A DNA stretch of 30,145 bases from Fibrobacter sp. UBA4309 (GCF_002395745.1 NZ_DGUN01000049.1:1-30145); one strand, 5' to 3'. Shown: positions 15,229 to 22,713, counted from the stretch's first letter. Translations and numbers: made by a program. Notes: generated by a model not told the origin, from the sequence alone.

Positions 15229-16101
15229 ATGAAGATGAAGTTTTGGAATTTTCGCGGAATTGCCGCTATTTTGTTCTTGATTTGCAGTACAAGCGCGTTC
15301 GCGCAGTCAATCGCCGATGCGCAGAAGGCCTATGTAGCCGGCAAGTGGAAAGAAGCGGCCGCCGCATACGAGGCTGCGTGTCCCAGGGAACCCAGGGAAA
15401 AACAGCCGGAATGTTTCTTGTGGGACGTCCTCGCGCTATCGCAGACGGGCAACGCCCAGTCGTTCAAGATTGCGGGCAAACGCCTCGACAGCCTTATCCA
15501 GACAACGAGCCCGCAAAATACGATTTACGCGGACCTCATGATGACGAAGGCCCAGTTCCAGATGTACCTCGGGAAGTTTGACGGGGCATCGGAATCCCTG
15601 ATCCACGCCATCGAGACATCCCAGCCCAACCAAAAAGCCGTCCTGCAGAAAGTCTGCACCGCCCTCCAGGCCAAGACAAAGAAGGAATCCCTCGTAGAAG
15701 CCTGCAAGAGGCTGGATTCGGCATCCGTTTCTACCCAGGAAAAAGCCCAACCGCCTGCGGCAGTTCAAACCGCCGCCCCCGAAAAATCCAAGACCGCCGA
15801 GCCGGCAAAAGTCGAGACACCCGCAGGCGCCGAACCCGTCAAGAGCGCTGAACCGGCAAAGAGCACGGAATCCTGGTATCTGCAGTTGGGAGCGTTCGGA
15901 GTCAAGGCCAATGCCGATCTTTTGGTGAGCAATTTGAAAAAGAGGGGCATTTCTTGCACCATCGAAGAACGCAAAGGCGAGACGAAAACCTTGTTCGTAG
16001 TGCTTACCGGCAATTTCGAAACCAAGGAAAAAGCAATTGACTTCGGGGCACAGAAATTGGCTCCGCTAAATGTCGAATTTCGCGCTTTTTCAAGGAAATA
16101 A
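15229..16101 (+). CDS. Exported SPOR-domain protein with TPR-like N-terminal half
   Basis: 290 residues. Signal peptide MKMKFWNFRGIAAILFLICSTSAFA, a helical TPR-like region (AQKAYVAGKWKEAAAAYEAAC...) to about residue 165, a Pro/Ala/Lys/Glu linker, and a C-terminal SPOR domain from about residue 214 (WYLQLGAFGVKANADLLVSNLKKRG... TLFVVLTGNFETKEKA). SPOR domains bind denuded peptidoglycan glycan strands, so a role at the division site or in cell-wall remodelling is likely. The start is uncertain: ATG at 15229 (GAAAGG nine bases upstream) or 15235 (AAGG eight bases upstream). An open frame to 15172 only reads through the GT-rich repeat. Confidence 0.88.
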   Translation: MKMKFWNFRGIAAILFLICSTSAFAQSIADAQKAYVAGKWKEAAAAYEAACPREPREKQPECFLWDVLALSQTGNAQSFKIAGKRLDSLIQTTSPQNTIYADLMMTKAQFQMYLGKFDGASESLIHAIETSQPNQKAVLQKVCTALQAKTKKESLVEACKRLDSASVSTQEKAQPPAAVQTAAPEKSKTAEPAKVETPAGAEPVKSAEPAKSTESWYLQLGAFGVKANADLLVSNLKKRGISCTIEERKGETKTLFVVLTGNFETKEKAIDFGAQKLAPLNVEFRAFSRK

Positions 16102-16159
16102 TGCTTAAAATCACCAATTTTTTGCATTTCACCCCCTAGGAATAAACAGATAATTGTAC

Positions 16160-16167
16160 TATATTTG
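16160..16167 (+). promoter_or_regulatory. -7 promoter element of tRNA-Leu
   Basis: TATATTTG matches TAnnTTTG exactly and ends 12 bases before the tRNA, the same distance as at tRNA-Ala. No TTG occurs at the expected 19-21 bases upstream, so only the -7 half is supported. Confidence 0.6.
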
Positions 16168-16179
16168 CTACGCACCCTG

Positions 16180-16263
16180 GCCGGGGTGGTGAAATTGGTA
16201 GACGCGCCGGACTCAAAATCCGGTACTCGCGAGAGTGTGAGGGTTCGATTCCCTCCCCCGGCA
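16180..16263 (+). tRNA. tRNA-Leu, anticodon CAA
   Basis: Acceptor GCCGGGG/CCCCGGC with A73, a class II long variable arm (TACTCGCGAGAGTG region), anticodon stem CCGGA/TCCGG with loop CTCAAAA (anticodon CAA, reading UUG), and TTCGATT in the T loop. CCA is not encoded. 84 nucleotides. No terminator is visible between it and the gene at 16295, 31 bases on, so the tRNA may be cut from a longer transcript. Confidence 0.96.
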
Positions 16264-16294
16264 CTAAAGAAGGAAAGGATTACAAGAGGTCACA

Positions 16295-17032
16295 ATGGCA
16301 AAATGGCATAAGTTGTTGTTCACTCTACTGGTTGCAAGCTCGGTCGCTTTTGCACAGTACGGCTATGATGATGACGATGCCGCCACTGAGGAAGCGGAAG
16401 AGTCCAGCTACTCCTATGGCAGCGACGAAACCGCCGACGAAGACGAACCCAGCGTCGGGAAAGCAAACGCCAGCGGCGATGAATGGGAAGGTTTCCGTTA
16501 CGAAGAAATGGGCCTCACCCAGTGGGAATTCCAGCAGATCAAGGAAGCGGGCATTTCTAGGGACAAGCTGACGAGAATCGTCGAACTCGGCGTCCGTCCG
16601 TCCGAATACCTCCAGAAGCCCTGGGAAAAAATGGGCATTACCGAAGACGCCTGGCTCGCCCAGCGCTCCGAAGGCATGGAAGATGCCGACATCGACCGTT
16701 CTTACCGCAATAACCACGGTGACCAGAGCTACGCCTACCTTTCGCTCCTTGTTCCCAGCCTTTACCAGTGGAAAAAGAGCGACCTCGTGAAGGCCACATT
16801 TATCGATGCAGTGTGGGTTCTCGGCGTTGCCACGACAGTCTACCTGAAAATGGACAACAACTCGAGCTGGTTCTACGCTCTTATCCCGGTTGTCGGCGCC
16901 CACATCTATTCTTTCGCCGATGCATTCTTCGGCACCCAGTGGGATAGCAACCCCGATGCGAACCGTTTCAGCTTTGGCGTTCTCCCCACTCCCGACAAGG
17001 GCGTTGCGGGAATTCTCCAGATGAAGTTCTAG
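16295..17032 (+). CDS. Exported membrane protein with five short helical repeats, function unknown
   Basis: 245 residues. The signal peptide ends at VAFA (residue 20), followed by a very acidic stretch (DDDDAATEEAEE...) to about 62. Residues 69-136 contain about five 13-14-residue repeats of the pattern E-x-G-hydrophobic-x4-hydrophobic: EEMGLTQWEFQQI, KEAGISRDKLTRI, VELGVRPSEYLQK, EKMGITEDAWLAQ and a weaker RSEGMEDADIDRS. The rest has hydrophobic segments (LSLLVPSLYQW, 167-184, 193-210), loosely reminiscent of DUF5683-type proteins. AAGAGG precedes the ATG. It is followed five bases later by panD and preceded by tRNA-Leu with no terminator. I do not recognise the family; the periplasmic repeats suggest a protein-interaction role. 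Confidence 0.78.
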   Translation: MAKWHKLLFTLLVASSVAFAQYGYDDDDAATEEAEESSYSYGSDETADEDEPSVGKANASGDEWEGFRYEEMGLTQWEFQQIKEAGISRDKLTRIVELGVRPSEYLQKPWEKMGITEDAWLAQRSEGMEDADIDRSYRNNHGDQSYAYLSLLVPSLYQWKKSDLVKATFIDAVWVLGVATTVYLKMDNNSSWFYALIPVVGAHIYSFADAFFGTQWDSNPDANRFSFGVLPTPDKGVAGILQMKF

Positions 17033-17037
17033 AAAAT

Positions 17038-17385
17038 ATGCAACTGGAATTGCTGAAAAGCAAAATTCATCGTGCCACCGTGACAGACGCGAACCTCAAT
17101 TACGAGGGTTCGATCACTATTGCACGTGACCTGATGGACGCGGCCAAGATCCTCCCCTACGAAAAGGTCGGGGTCCTTGACGTGAATAACGGCAACAGGC
17201 TCGACACCTACGTCATCGAAGGCCCTGCCGGTTCCGGTGTTATTTGCCTGAACGGCGCCGCGGCCCGTCTGGTGCAGCCTGGCGATCTCGTGATCATCGT
17301 GGCCTACGCGACCATGAGCGAAGAAGAAGCCAGGTCGTGGAAGCCCACCGTAATCCACGTAAACGCCAAGAACGAAATCGTCTAG
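17038..17385 (+). CDS. panD: Aspartate 1-decarboxylase precursor
   Basis: 115 residues. PanD makes beta-alanine from L-aspartate for pantothenate and coenzyme A. It self-cleaves between G24 and S25, giving the pyruvoyl group. Here G24-S25 sit exactly in place (NYEGSITI), and the catalytic/binding residues R54, T57 and Y58 (NRLDTYVIEG) and the NGAAARLVQPGDLVIIVAYA core are present. Only five bases separate it from the preceding gene, and there is no clear Shine-Dalgarno sequence, so it is probably translated by coupling. No panB or panC is visible here. Confidence 0.96.
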   Translation: MQLELLKSKIHRATVTDANLNYEGSITIARDLMDAAKILPYEKVGVLDVNNGNRLDTYVIEGPAGSGVICLNGAAARLVQPGDLVIIVAYATMSEEEARSWKPTVIHVNAKNEIV

Positions 17386-17408
17386 CCCAAATTATCTATA
17401 TTCCCAAT

Positions 17409-17978
17409 ATGCGGTTATTGTTGCTGACAATCGCCTTGGTTTCGTTTGCCCTTGCGGAATCGCCCGTAAAAGCGGATTCTGCCGCACTTGTAATGGCCGC
17501 ACCCCCCGACACCATCTACGATACTGTCTACGTCGCCATCGATGACGGGATTCCCTGGAACCGCGAGCATTTCGACCCGGACCGTCTGCTGCGTCACGAA
17601 ACGTTCGACCCGGCACTCTCCGTGGCATACACGTACTCCCTGAACTTCATGGGCGGCACATTCGGCTCCTTCGCCCAGCAAAGCTACCTGGCACATCTCG
17701 CCTACGCGTTTTCGCCGGAACTCCACCTATATGCGAATATCGGCCTCTGGATGCCCCTGTATTCAAATTTCCGTTTCGGCACCCCGATTGCACGAGAAGA
17801 TGTACGCCAAGGCAACGTAGACGTGATCTTGCCGGATGTCTCGCTGGAATACAAGCCCAACGACAACATGACCTTCAGGCTGATGTTCGTTAACGAGAGC
17901 GACGCCTTCAAGGCCTACGGTCCTGCCCGCTATTTATACGGAAGGTGCTTTTCATCGCATCCGTATTATTGCAGATAG
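17409..17978 (+). CDS. Exported protein, possible small outer-membrane barrel, function unknown
   Basis: 189 residues. Signal peptide MRLLLLTIALVSFALA. After a Pro/Asp-rich segment the protein has alternating aromatic/polar strands (ALSVAYTYSLNFMGG, YLAHLAYAFSPELHLYANIGLWMPLYSNF, VILPDVSLEYKPNDNMTFRLMFV), as in outer-membrane beta-barrel proteins, but it is short and lacks a clear C-terminal aromatic. It ends in CFSSHPYYCR. There is no Shine-Dalgarno sequence (TTCCCAATATG). It lies 23 bases after panD on the same strand. No family recognised. Its stop codon lies within the inverted repeat at 17973. Confidence 0.75.
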   Translation: MRLLLLTIALVSFALAESPVKADSAALVMAAPPDTIYDTVYVAIDDGIPWNREHFDPDRLLRHETFDPALSVAYTYSLNFMGGTFGSFAQQSYLAHLAYAFSPELHLYANIGLWMPLYSNFRFGTPIAREDVRQGNVDVILPDVSLEYKPNDNMTFRLMFVNESDAFKAYGPARYLYGRCFSSHPYYCR

Positions 17979-17997
17979 AACATTTTTTCTATCTTTG
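17969..17997 (+). promoter_or_regulatory. Promoter with overlapping 8-bp inverted repeat, upstream of the LytR_C lipoprotein gene
   Basis: TTG (17969-17971), 18 bases, then TATCTTTG (17990-17997), a full -7 match with slightly short spacing. AGATAGAA (17973-17980) and TTCTATCT (17987-17994) form a perfect inverted repeat that includes the upstream stop codon and overlaps the -7 element; followed by only three T it is a poor terminator. The core TTTTTTCTATCTTTGGG recurs exactly at the fusA promoter. The ATG is six bases downstream. Confidence 0.6.
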
Positions 17998-18003
17998 GGA
18001 ACA

Positions 18004-18429
18004 ATGCGTTTTTATACCGGTATAACAGTCTGTTTCACCTTCCTGCTGGCGTCTTTCTTGCTCGGGTGCGAAGAAAAAAAGAACGCCCCGGTCGTCGAAG
18101 AGGTACGTTCGTACAAGGGCGACGTGGAGGTCCTGAACAGCTGCGGAATACCGGGTGCCGCATCGAAAATGACCGCATACCTCCGTAGCAAGGGCTTTGA
18201 CGTCGTCAGTTCCCGGAACGACCGCCTCCAAAACTACGACGAGACGATTGTCGTCCTGAGGGATTCCATCCCATGGGAAGGGGCCGAAGCGCTGGCCAGG
18301 ACCCTCAAGACAAAGAACGTCATGACCATCAAGGATGAACGGCGCAGTTTTCTGGTGGCATCCATCTATATCGGCAAGGACTTTAAACAAATAATCGAAC
18401 CCGAACAGGGAGAATCCAATGACAACTAA
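18004..18429 (+). CDS. Lipoprotein with LytR C-terminal (LytR_C) domain
   Basis: 141 residues. Signal peptide with lipobox LLGC (Cys22), then one LytR_C-type domain: GDVEVLNSCGIPGAASKMTAYLRSKGFDVVSS... (the 'vevlNgtgvpGlA... L...Gf.v' pattern), ending in YIGKDFKQII. The domain often follows LytR-CpsA-Psr catalytic domains but also occurs alone next to rsfS; its function is poorly defined, presumably in the envelope. The ATG at 18004 was chosen over an in-frame TTG at 17995, which falls inside the -7 element. It overlaps rsfS by 11 bases, so the two are co-translated. Confidence 0.85.
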   Translation: MRFYTGITVCFTFLLASFLLGCEEKKNAPVVEEVRSYKGDVEVLNSCGIPGAASKMTAYLRSKGFDVVSSRNDRLQNYDETIVVLRDSIPWEGAEALARTLKTKNVMTIKDERRSFLVASIYIGKDFKQIIEPEQGESNDN

Positions 18430-18835
18430 GAACCAAGAATTGCCTCAGTCCGTAAGCATCGGCGCAAGCATCCTGTTTGAACTGCGCGCCCAGAACGTGC
18501 AGCTGATCGACCTGCGCGGCATCAAGGACGTAACCGACTTCTTCCTCGTCGCCACCTGCGATAGCGAAGCCCAGATGCAGGCCATTCTGAACGAACTGCG
18601 CAAGGAATTCAAGGCCGCCAAGCTCCCGTCCGTGGGCGTGGAATACAAGGAAGGCGTTCGTTGGGCCGTGTTCGACGCCGGTCTCGACCTGATGGTGCAC
18701 CTGTTCGAAGAAGAAAAGCGTAACGAGATTTCGCTCGACCGTCTCTATGCCGACGGCAAGATCGTGGAACTCGACGAAAACGACTTTGTAAAGAAGACTA
18801 CCAAGAAGAAGAGCAGTGAAGATGAACTCGTTTGA
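18419..18835 (+). CDS. rsfS: Ribosomal silencing factor RsfS
   Basis: 138 residues. RsfS binds uL14 on the large subunit and blocks subunit joining when nutrients are scarce. The core is canonical: DLRGIKDVTDFFLVATCDSEAQMQAI, then VGVEYKEGVRWAVFDAGLDLMVHLFEEEKRNEISLDRLYADGK (family: W.l.D.GdvvVHvF....R..Y.Le.lw). A short Lys-rich tail is extra. GGGAG eight bases upstream of the ATG lies inside the preceding gene. It overlaps argS by 14 bases. Confidence 0.95.
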   Translation: MTTKNQELPQSVSIGASILFELRAQNVQLIDLRGIKDVTDFFLVATCDSEAQMQAILNELRKEFKAAKLPSVGVEYKEGVRWAVFDAGLDLMVHLFEEEKRNEISLDRLYADGKIVELDENDFVKKTTKKKSSEDELV

Positions 18836-20549
18836 GCAAGAAATCGCAGAGGCGCTCGCCGCCACCGGCTCCTTCGAGAAGGAAGCCGCATTGAAGCTTA
18901 TCTCCGTGCCGCCTGACACGAGCCACGGCAACTTCACCATCCCGTGTTTTTCGCTCGCGAAGGTGATGCGCAAGGCCCCGAAGATGATTGCCGAAGACCT
19001 CGCCGCCCAGGTGAAGCTCCCCGCAGGCCTCTCGAAGGTCGAAGCCGTGAACGGCTACCTGAACTTCTTCATCGACCGCGGATTCCTCGCGAAGTCGACT
19101 CTCGAAGAAATTGCCGCGAAGGGCTTGGAATACGGGTACGCCGCCCCGAACGGGAAAGTCGTCTGCATCGACTTCAGCTCCCCCAACATCGGCAAGGAAC
19201 TCGCCTTCCACCACCTGCGCTCCACGATGATCGGGAACTCGCTTTCGCGCATCTACAAGGCCGCCGGCTACAAGGTGGAACGCATCAACCACCTGGGCGA
19301 CTGGGGTACCGCATTCGGCAAGCTCATCGTGATGTACCTGCGCGAAAACCGTCCGACGGATGACGCCACGCTCGATAGCCTCACCGTGAAGGAACTCAAC
19401 ATCCTTTACGCAGCCTTCTCCAAGGCCAGTAAAGAAGAACCCGGCCTCGAAGACGAAGCGCGCGCCGCATTCACCAAGCTCGAACAGGGCGACGAATTCT
19501 ACCGCAAGCTCTGGACCGCCTTCCGCGCGGCAACGCTCAAGGAACTCATGCGCATCTACGACATGATGGGCGTGGGCTTCGACCACTACACCGGCGAATC
19601 CTTCTTCGAAGACAAGATTCCGGCCATCCTCGACGAACTCCGCGAAAAGAACCTGATGGTCAAGAGCCAGGATCTGGACGTGGTGATGCTCGACGAGTTC
19701 GACCTGAACCCCTGCCTTATCCGCAAGAGCGACGGCTCCACGCTGTACGCGACCCGCGACCTCGCCGCCGCCTGCTACCGCAAGAAGGAATACAACTTCG
19801 ACAAGTGCCTTTACGTGGTGGACCTCGGACAGGCTCTGCACTTCAAGCAGGTGTTCCACGTTTTGAAGAAGATGGGCCGCGAATGGTACAAGGACATGTA
19901 CCACATTCCGTTCGGCGTGATTCTGCAGCTGGTGGACGGCAAGTGGGAAAAGGGCAAGACCCGCACGGGGACTGCAAGCCTGCTTCGCGACGTGATTGAA
20001 GCCGCCCAGAAGAAGATTCTCGAATTCATCGACGAGAAGAATCCGAATCTTGAAAACAAGGAACTCATCGCACGCCAAATCGGTATCTCGGCACTCACCT
20101 TCAACGACCTCAAGAACAGCCGCCTGAAGGATGTGCGCTTTGACTGGGATGCCGTGATGAGCTTCGAAGGCGATACCGGCCCGTACGTGCAGAACGCCCA
20201 CGTGCGCCTCTGCAGTATTATGCGCAAGGCCGGCATTGAACGCGCGAACCTCGCCGCCGCAATCAAGGACGTGAACTTCGCCGAGCTTACCGACGATGCC
20301 GCCTACAGCCTCATCAACCTGCTCGCCAAGAAGGGCGAAAAGATTCTGGGTGCCGTTGCCGGTGACGAACCGAGCGTGCTCGCTCAATACGCCTTGGAAA
20401 TCGCGGAAGCCGCGCACAAGTTCATCCACGAAGACCGCGTGCTCGGCAGCCCCGAAGAGAAGTCCCGCCTGTTCCTGGTTCAGGCCACGCAGATTGTGCT
20501 CGAAAACGTACTCGACCTGTTAGGACTGTTCCCGATTAGGCAGATGTAA
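18822..20549 (+). CDS. argS: Arginyl-tRNA synthetase
   Basis: 575 residues, class I synthetase that charges tRNA-Arg. N-terminal Add1 domain (VEAVNGYLNFFIDRGFL), catalytic core with IDFSSPNIGKELAFHHLRSTMIGNSL, INHLGDWGTAFGKLI, YATRDLAAACYRKKEYNFDKCLYVVDLGQALHFKQVF, and a DALR-type anticodon-binding domain ending PIRQM. The HIGH motif reads AFHH (128-131) and the KMSKS region reads KGKTRTG (377-383). ArgRS often lacks a canonical KMSKS, but the HIGH change is less usual. Start: ATG at 18822 preceded by purine-rich AGAAGAAGAG; a GTG at 18816 is an alternative. Overlaps the end of rsfS. A strong bidirectional terminator follows. Confidence 0.96.
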   Translation: MNSFEQEIAEALAATGSFEKEAALKLISVPPDTSHGNFTIPCFSLAKVMRKAPKMIAEDLAAQVKLPAGLSKVEAVNGYLNFFIDRGFLAKSTLEEIAAKGLEYGYAAPNGKVVCIDFSSPNIGKELAFHHLRSTMIGNSLSRIYKAAGYKVERINHLGDWGTAFGKLIVMYLRENRPTDDATLDSLTVKELNILYAAFSKASKEEPGLEDEARAAFTKLEQGDEFYRKLWTAFRAATLKELMRIYDMMGVGFDHYTGESFFEDKIPAILDELREKNLMVKSQDLDVVMLDEFDLNPCLIRKSDGSTLYATRDLAAACYRKKEYNFDKCLYVVDLGQALHFKQVFHVLKKMGREWYKDMYHIPFGVILQLVDGKWEKGKTRTGTASLLRDVIEAAQKKILEFIDEKNPNLENKELIARQIGISALTFNDLKNSRLKDVRFDWDAVMSFEGDTGPYVQNAHVRLCSIMRKAGIERANLAAAIKDVNFAELTDDAAYSLINLLAKKGEKILGAVAGDEPSVLAQYALEIAEAAHKFIHEDRVLGSPEEKSRLFLVQATQIVLENVLDLLGLFPIRQM

Positions 20550-20584
20550 AAAAAAACGCAAGCCCTACGGGCTTGTGTTTTTTT
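20548..20584. terminator. Bidirectional terminator between argS and the FISUMP gene
   Basis: CGCAAGCCC-TAC-GGGCTTGTG (20557-20577) with nine A before and seven T after. It serves argS on the plus strand and the convergent gene ending at 20644 on the minus strand. Confidence 0.9.
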
Positions 20585-20648
20585 CAATTGAGAATTGATG
20601 ATTGACAATTGATAATTATCAATTATACATTATCAATCATCAATCAAT
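20585..20648. repeat. AT-rich palindromic TCAAT/ATTGA repeat
   Basis: Densely built of ATTGA and TCAAT words. It holds a perfect 14-base palindrome TTGATAATTATCAA, flanked by AATTGATGATTGA on one side and its near reverse complement TCAATCATCAATCAATT on the other, so the whole element can fold into one long hairpin. It reaches into the next gene: the TGA stop codon of the gene at 20644 lies within it. Confidence 0.75.
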
Positions 20649-21759
20649 TTCCGTTGATGCAGCGGACGGAGTAGGCGTTGTTCTTGGCGTTGCTCGGCAC
20701 GAGCTGACGGACCATCTGGTCGCTCATGCGGCCCATGGACCAGAGCCAGATAGTTTCATTACGTCCGTTCTGGGCGCTCCAGAAACCGGCATATTCACCC
20801 ATCTCTTCGTAGCGGACCGTAGACTTGCCGATCAGCTTGCGATAACCCGATGAAAACACGGAGAAGCCGTATTCGTCGGTACCGCCGCCGCCCTGCCAAC
20901 CGGTCGTAGCCTTCATCTTGCTGGCAAACTTTTCGCACTTGTCGACACCGTCATAGCAGCCGGTCAAGCCCTTGAGCATGTCGTCCCATTCGCGGTCACG
21001 CGGCAAGTGCCAGCCCTGCGGGCAAGCCTTGCGGGCACCTTCGAGATCATAGAGACGGCCACTGCGGAGGCAATAGTTTTCCTTGTCTTCGTAACACCAG
21101 GAATGTCCTTCGACATTGTAGTTGGCGTTCTGGGCAAACCATTCGCGACCTTCCACCTTGATGGTACGGTACACCTGGCCGTCGCGCGGATCCTTGAACA
21201 TTCCGGACTTGTCGCGAATGTCGGAGCGATGTTCCTGTTCGGCCTTGCGGAATTCGACCAGCTTTTCGCGCTTGTATTTCTGGTAGCCTTCGAGCTTGGT
21301 CTTCCAGTGCTCCTGAGCCTTGGCGTTCAGGAACTTGAGTTTCAGGTCGCCCACGGCATAGAGTTCATTGCCGCAAGCAAGGTCGACGCCCGCAATGTCG
21401 ACAATCAGCGAGTCGCCATCAAAAACCATCGGCTTGTTGAAATAGGAAATCCAGGCTTCCATGGTTTCGTTGCACCTGGCGTAGAAGTTTTCCTTTTCGA
21501 TTTTTTCGGCAGGCACAGTCATGTTTCCAGAAACGGAGAATACGAACTGTCCGTCATTTACCTTGAACGAAACAGGCTGCACTTCCTTGTAGTGCGTGTA
21601 CTTGCCCATGCGGATGTTGCCTTCGATCTTTGCCGCGGCGTAATCCCCTTCACCTTCAGCATTGAAAATGGAATCCCAGGTCTTCTGGATAATCGCAAAT
21701 GAAGATTCGGCCATCAGCGCAAAAGCACAGGCAACCGTCGTAATTTTTAGTTTCGTCAC
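20644..21759 (-). CDS. Exported protein with Fibrobacter succinogenes major paralogous domain (FISUMP)
   Basis: 371 residues. Signal peptide ending SSFA, a ~180-residue charged N-terminal part that I do not recognise (with a long K/E-rich helix HWKTKLEGYQKYKREKLVEFRKAEQEH), then the FISUMP domain (TIGR02145 type): DGQVYRTIKVEGREWFAQN, GHSWCYEDKENYCLRSGRLYDLEGARKACPQGWHLPRDREWDDML, GFWSAQN and YSVRCI, with cysteines in the family positions. The domain is amplified in Fibrobacter and has a C-type-lectin-like fold in related families; ligands are unknown. The start is GTG at 21759, with GAAGG six bases upstream, putting the signal peptide at the N-terminus. An in-frame ATG at 21825 would fall in the promoter. 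Confidence 0.9.
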   Translation of the reverse strand: MTKLKITTVACAFALMAESSFAIIQKTWDSIFNAEGEGDYAAAKIEGNIRMGKYTHYKEVQPVSFKVNDGQFVFSVSGNMTVPAEKIEKENFYARCNETMEAWISYFNKPMVFDGDSLIVDIAGVDLACGNELYAVGDLKLKFLNAKAQEHWKTKLEGYQKYKREKLVEFRKAEQEHRSDIRDKSGMFKDPRDGQVYRTIKVEGREWFAQNANYNVEGHSWCYEDKENYCLRSGRLYDLEGARKACPQGWHLPRDREWDDMLKGLTGCYDGVDKCEKFASKMKATTGWQGGGGTDEYGFSVFSSGYRKLIGKSTVRYEEMGEYAGFWSAQNGRNETIWLWSMGRMSDQMVRQLVPSNAKNNAYSVRCINGN

Positions 21760-21793
21760 ACTCAGCCTTCTTTTTTGAATGTTTTTCAATGCG

Positions 21794-21826
21794 CAAATGT
21801 TAGCTTTTTTTTCAGCCCCCCTCAAG
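21794..21826 (-). promoter_or_regulatory. Promoter of the FISUMP gene
   Basis: On the minus strand CTTG (21826-21823), 21 bases, then AACATTTG (21801-21794), one base off TAnnTTTG. It leaves a ~30-base leader before the Shine-Dalgarno sequence and GTG start at 21759, and supports that start over the upstream ATG at 21825. Confidence 0.55.
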
Positions 21827-21859
21827 GCGTCCGTCCCCCAAATTAGCTACATTTTACAT

Positions 21860-22705
21860 ATGGCAACAAATCGCTTTATTTTACAGATTCTCTGCCCCGA
21901 CCAAAAAGGCCTTATTGCCGGTACCACGCAGGTACTGGCCAAGGCGGGGGCGAATATTATCGACCTGCAGCAGCATACCGCCAAGGATATCGAAACTTTC
22001 TTTTTACGAGCTGTTTTCGACATGGAATCCGAAGATATCCAGGAAGTCAACAAGCATCTCGAAACGCTAGCCCCGCACCTGCAGCTTAACTGGAAACTGT
22101 TTGACACGTCCAAGACCGAACGCGTGGCCATTTTCGTTTCCAAGACGGACCACTGCCTCTACGACCTCCTCCTGAAGCACCGCGACGGCGACCTGCCCTG
22201 CGAATTCAGTTGCATCGTAGGCAACCACCCCGACCTGGGCCCCGTGGGCGGCACCTTCGGCGTCCCGTTCTACTACGTCCCCAGCAACCCCGACAAGAGC
22301 ATTCCCGAAAACCGTTTCCGCGAAATCATCGCCGAGACCCGTACCGATACGGTTGTCCTCGCCCGCTACATGCAAATCTTGAGCGAAGCCTTTACCGAGG
22401 AATTCAAGTACCGCATCATCAACATCCACCACGGATTCTTGCCGGCATTCAAGGGCGCCAAGCCCTACCACCAGGCCTGGCACAAGGGCGTGAAGATTAT
22501 CGGCGCCACGGCGCATTTCGCCACCGAAGACCTGGACCAGGGACCGATTATCTGCCAGGATATCCAGCGCGTGCCCGAAACGGCCAGCATCGACGAACTC
22601 GTGGAACTCGGCAAGGATATCGAAAAGCGTACGCTGTCCCAGGCGCTTAAGCTCTGGCTTGAACACCGCGTTTTCGTACACGCCGGAAGAACATTTATCT
22701 TGTAG
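21860..22705 (+). CDS. purU: Formyltetrahydrofolate deformylase
   Basis: 281 residues. PurU hydrolyses 10-formyl-THF to formate and THF, balancing one-carbon units. An N-terminal ACT domain (FILQILCPDQKGLIAGTTQVLAKAGANIIDLQQH) is joined to a formyltransferase fold with catalytic N188, H190 and D226 (IINIHHGFLPAFKGA... HFATEDLDQGPII), exactly at the PurN-type spacing. The ATG at 21860 fits the family N-terminus; upstream in-frame ATGs run into the promoter region of the divergent gene. There is no Shine-Dalgarno sequence; TACATTTT (21848-21855) ends four bases before the ATG, another leaderless candidate. The membrane-protein gene follows after eight bases. Confidence 0.95.
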   Translation: MATNRFILQILCPDQKGLIAGTTQVLAKAGANIIDLQQHTAKDIETFFLRAVFDMESEDIQEVNKHLETLAPHLQLNWKLFDTSKTERVAIFVSKTDHCLYDLLLKHRDGDLPCEFSCIVGNHPDLGPVGGTFGVPFYYVPSNPDKSIPENRFREIIAETRTDTVVLARYMQILSEAFTEEFKYRIINIHHGFLPAFKGAKPYHQAWHKGVKIIGATAHFATEDLDQGPIICQDIQRVPETASIDELVELGKDIEKRTLSQALKLWLEHRVFVHAGRTFIL

Positions 22706-22713
22706 GAGCAATT

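Noticed and set aside
18798..20429. 543-codon open frame on the minus strand across argS
   Set aside because: Fully antisense to a textbook argS; the protein is low-complexity and Val/Glu/His-rich with no recognisable domain. It is a by-product of the GC-rich codon use.
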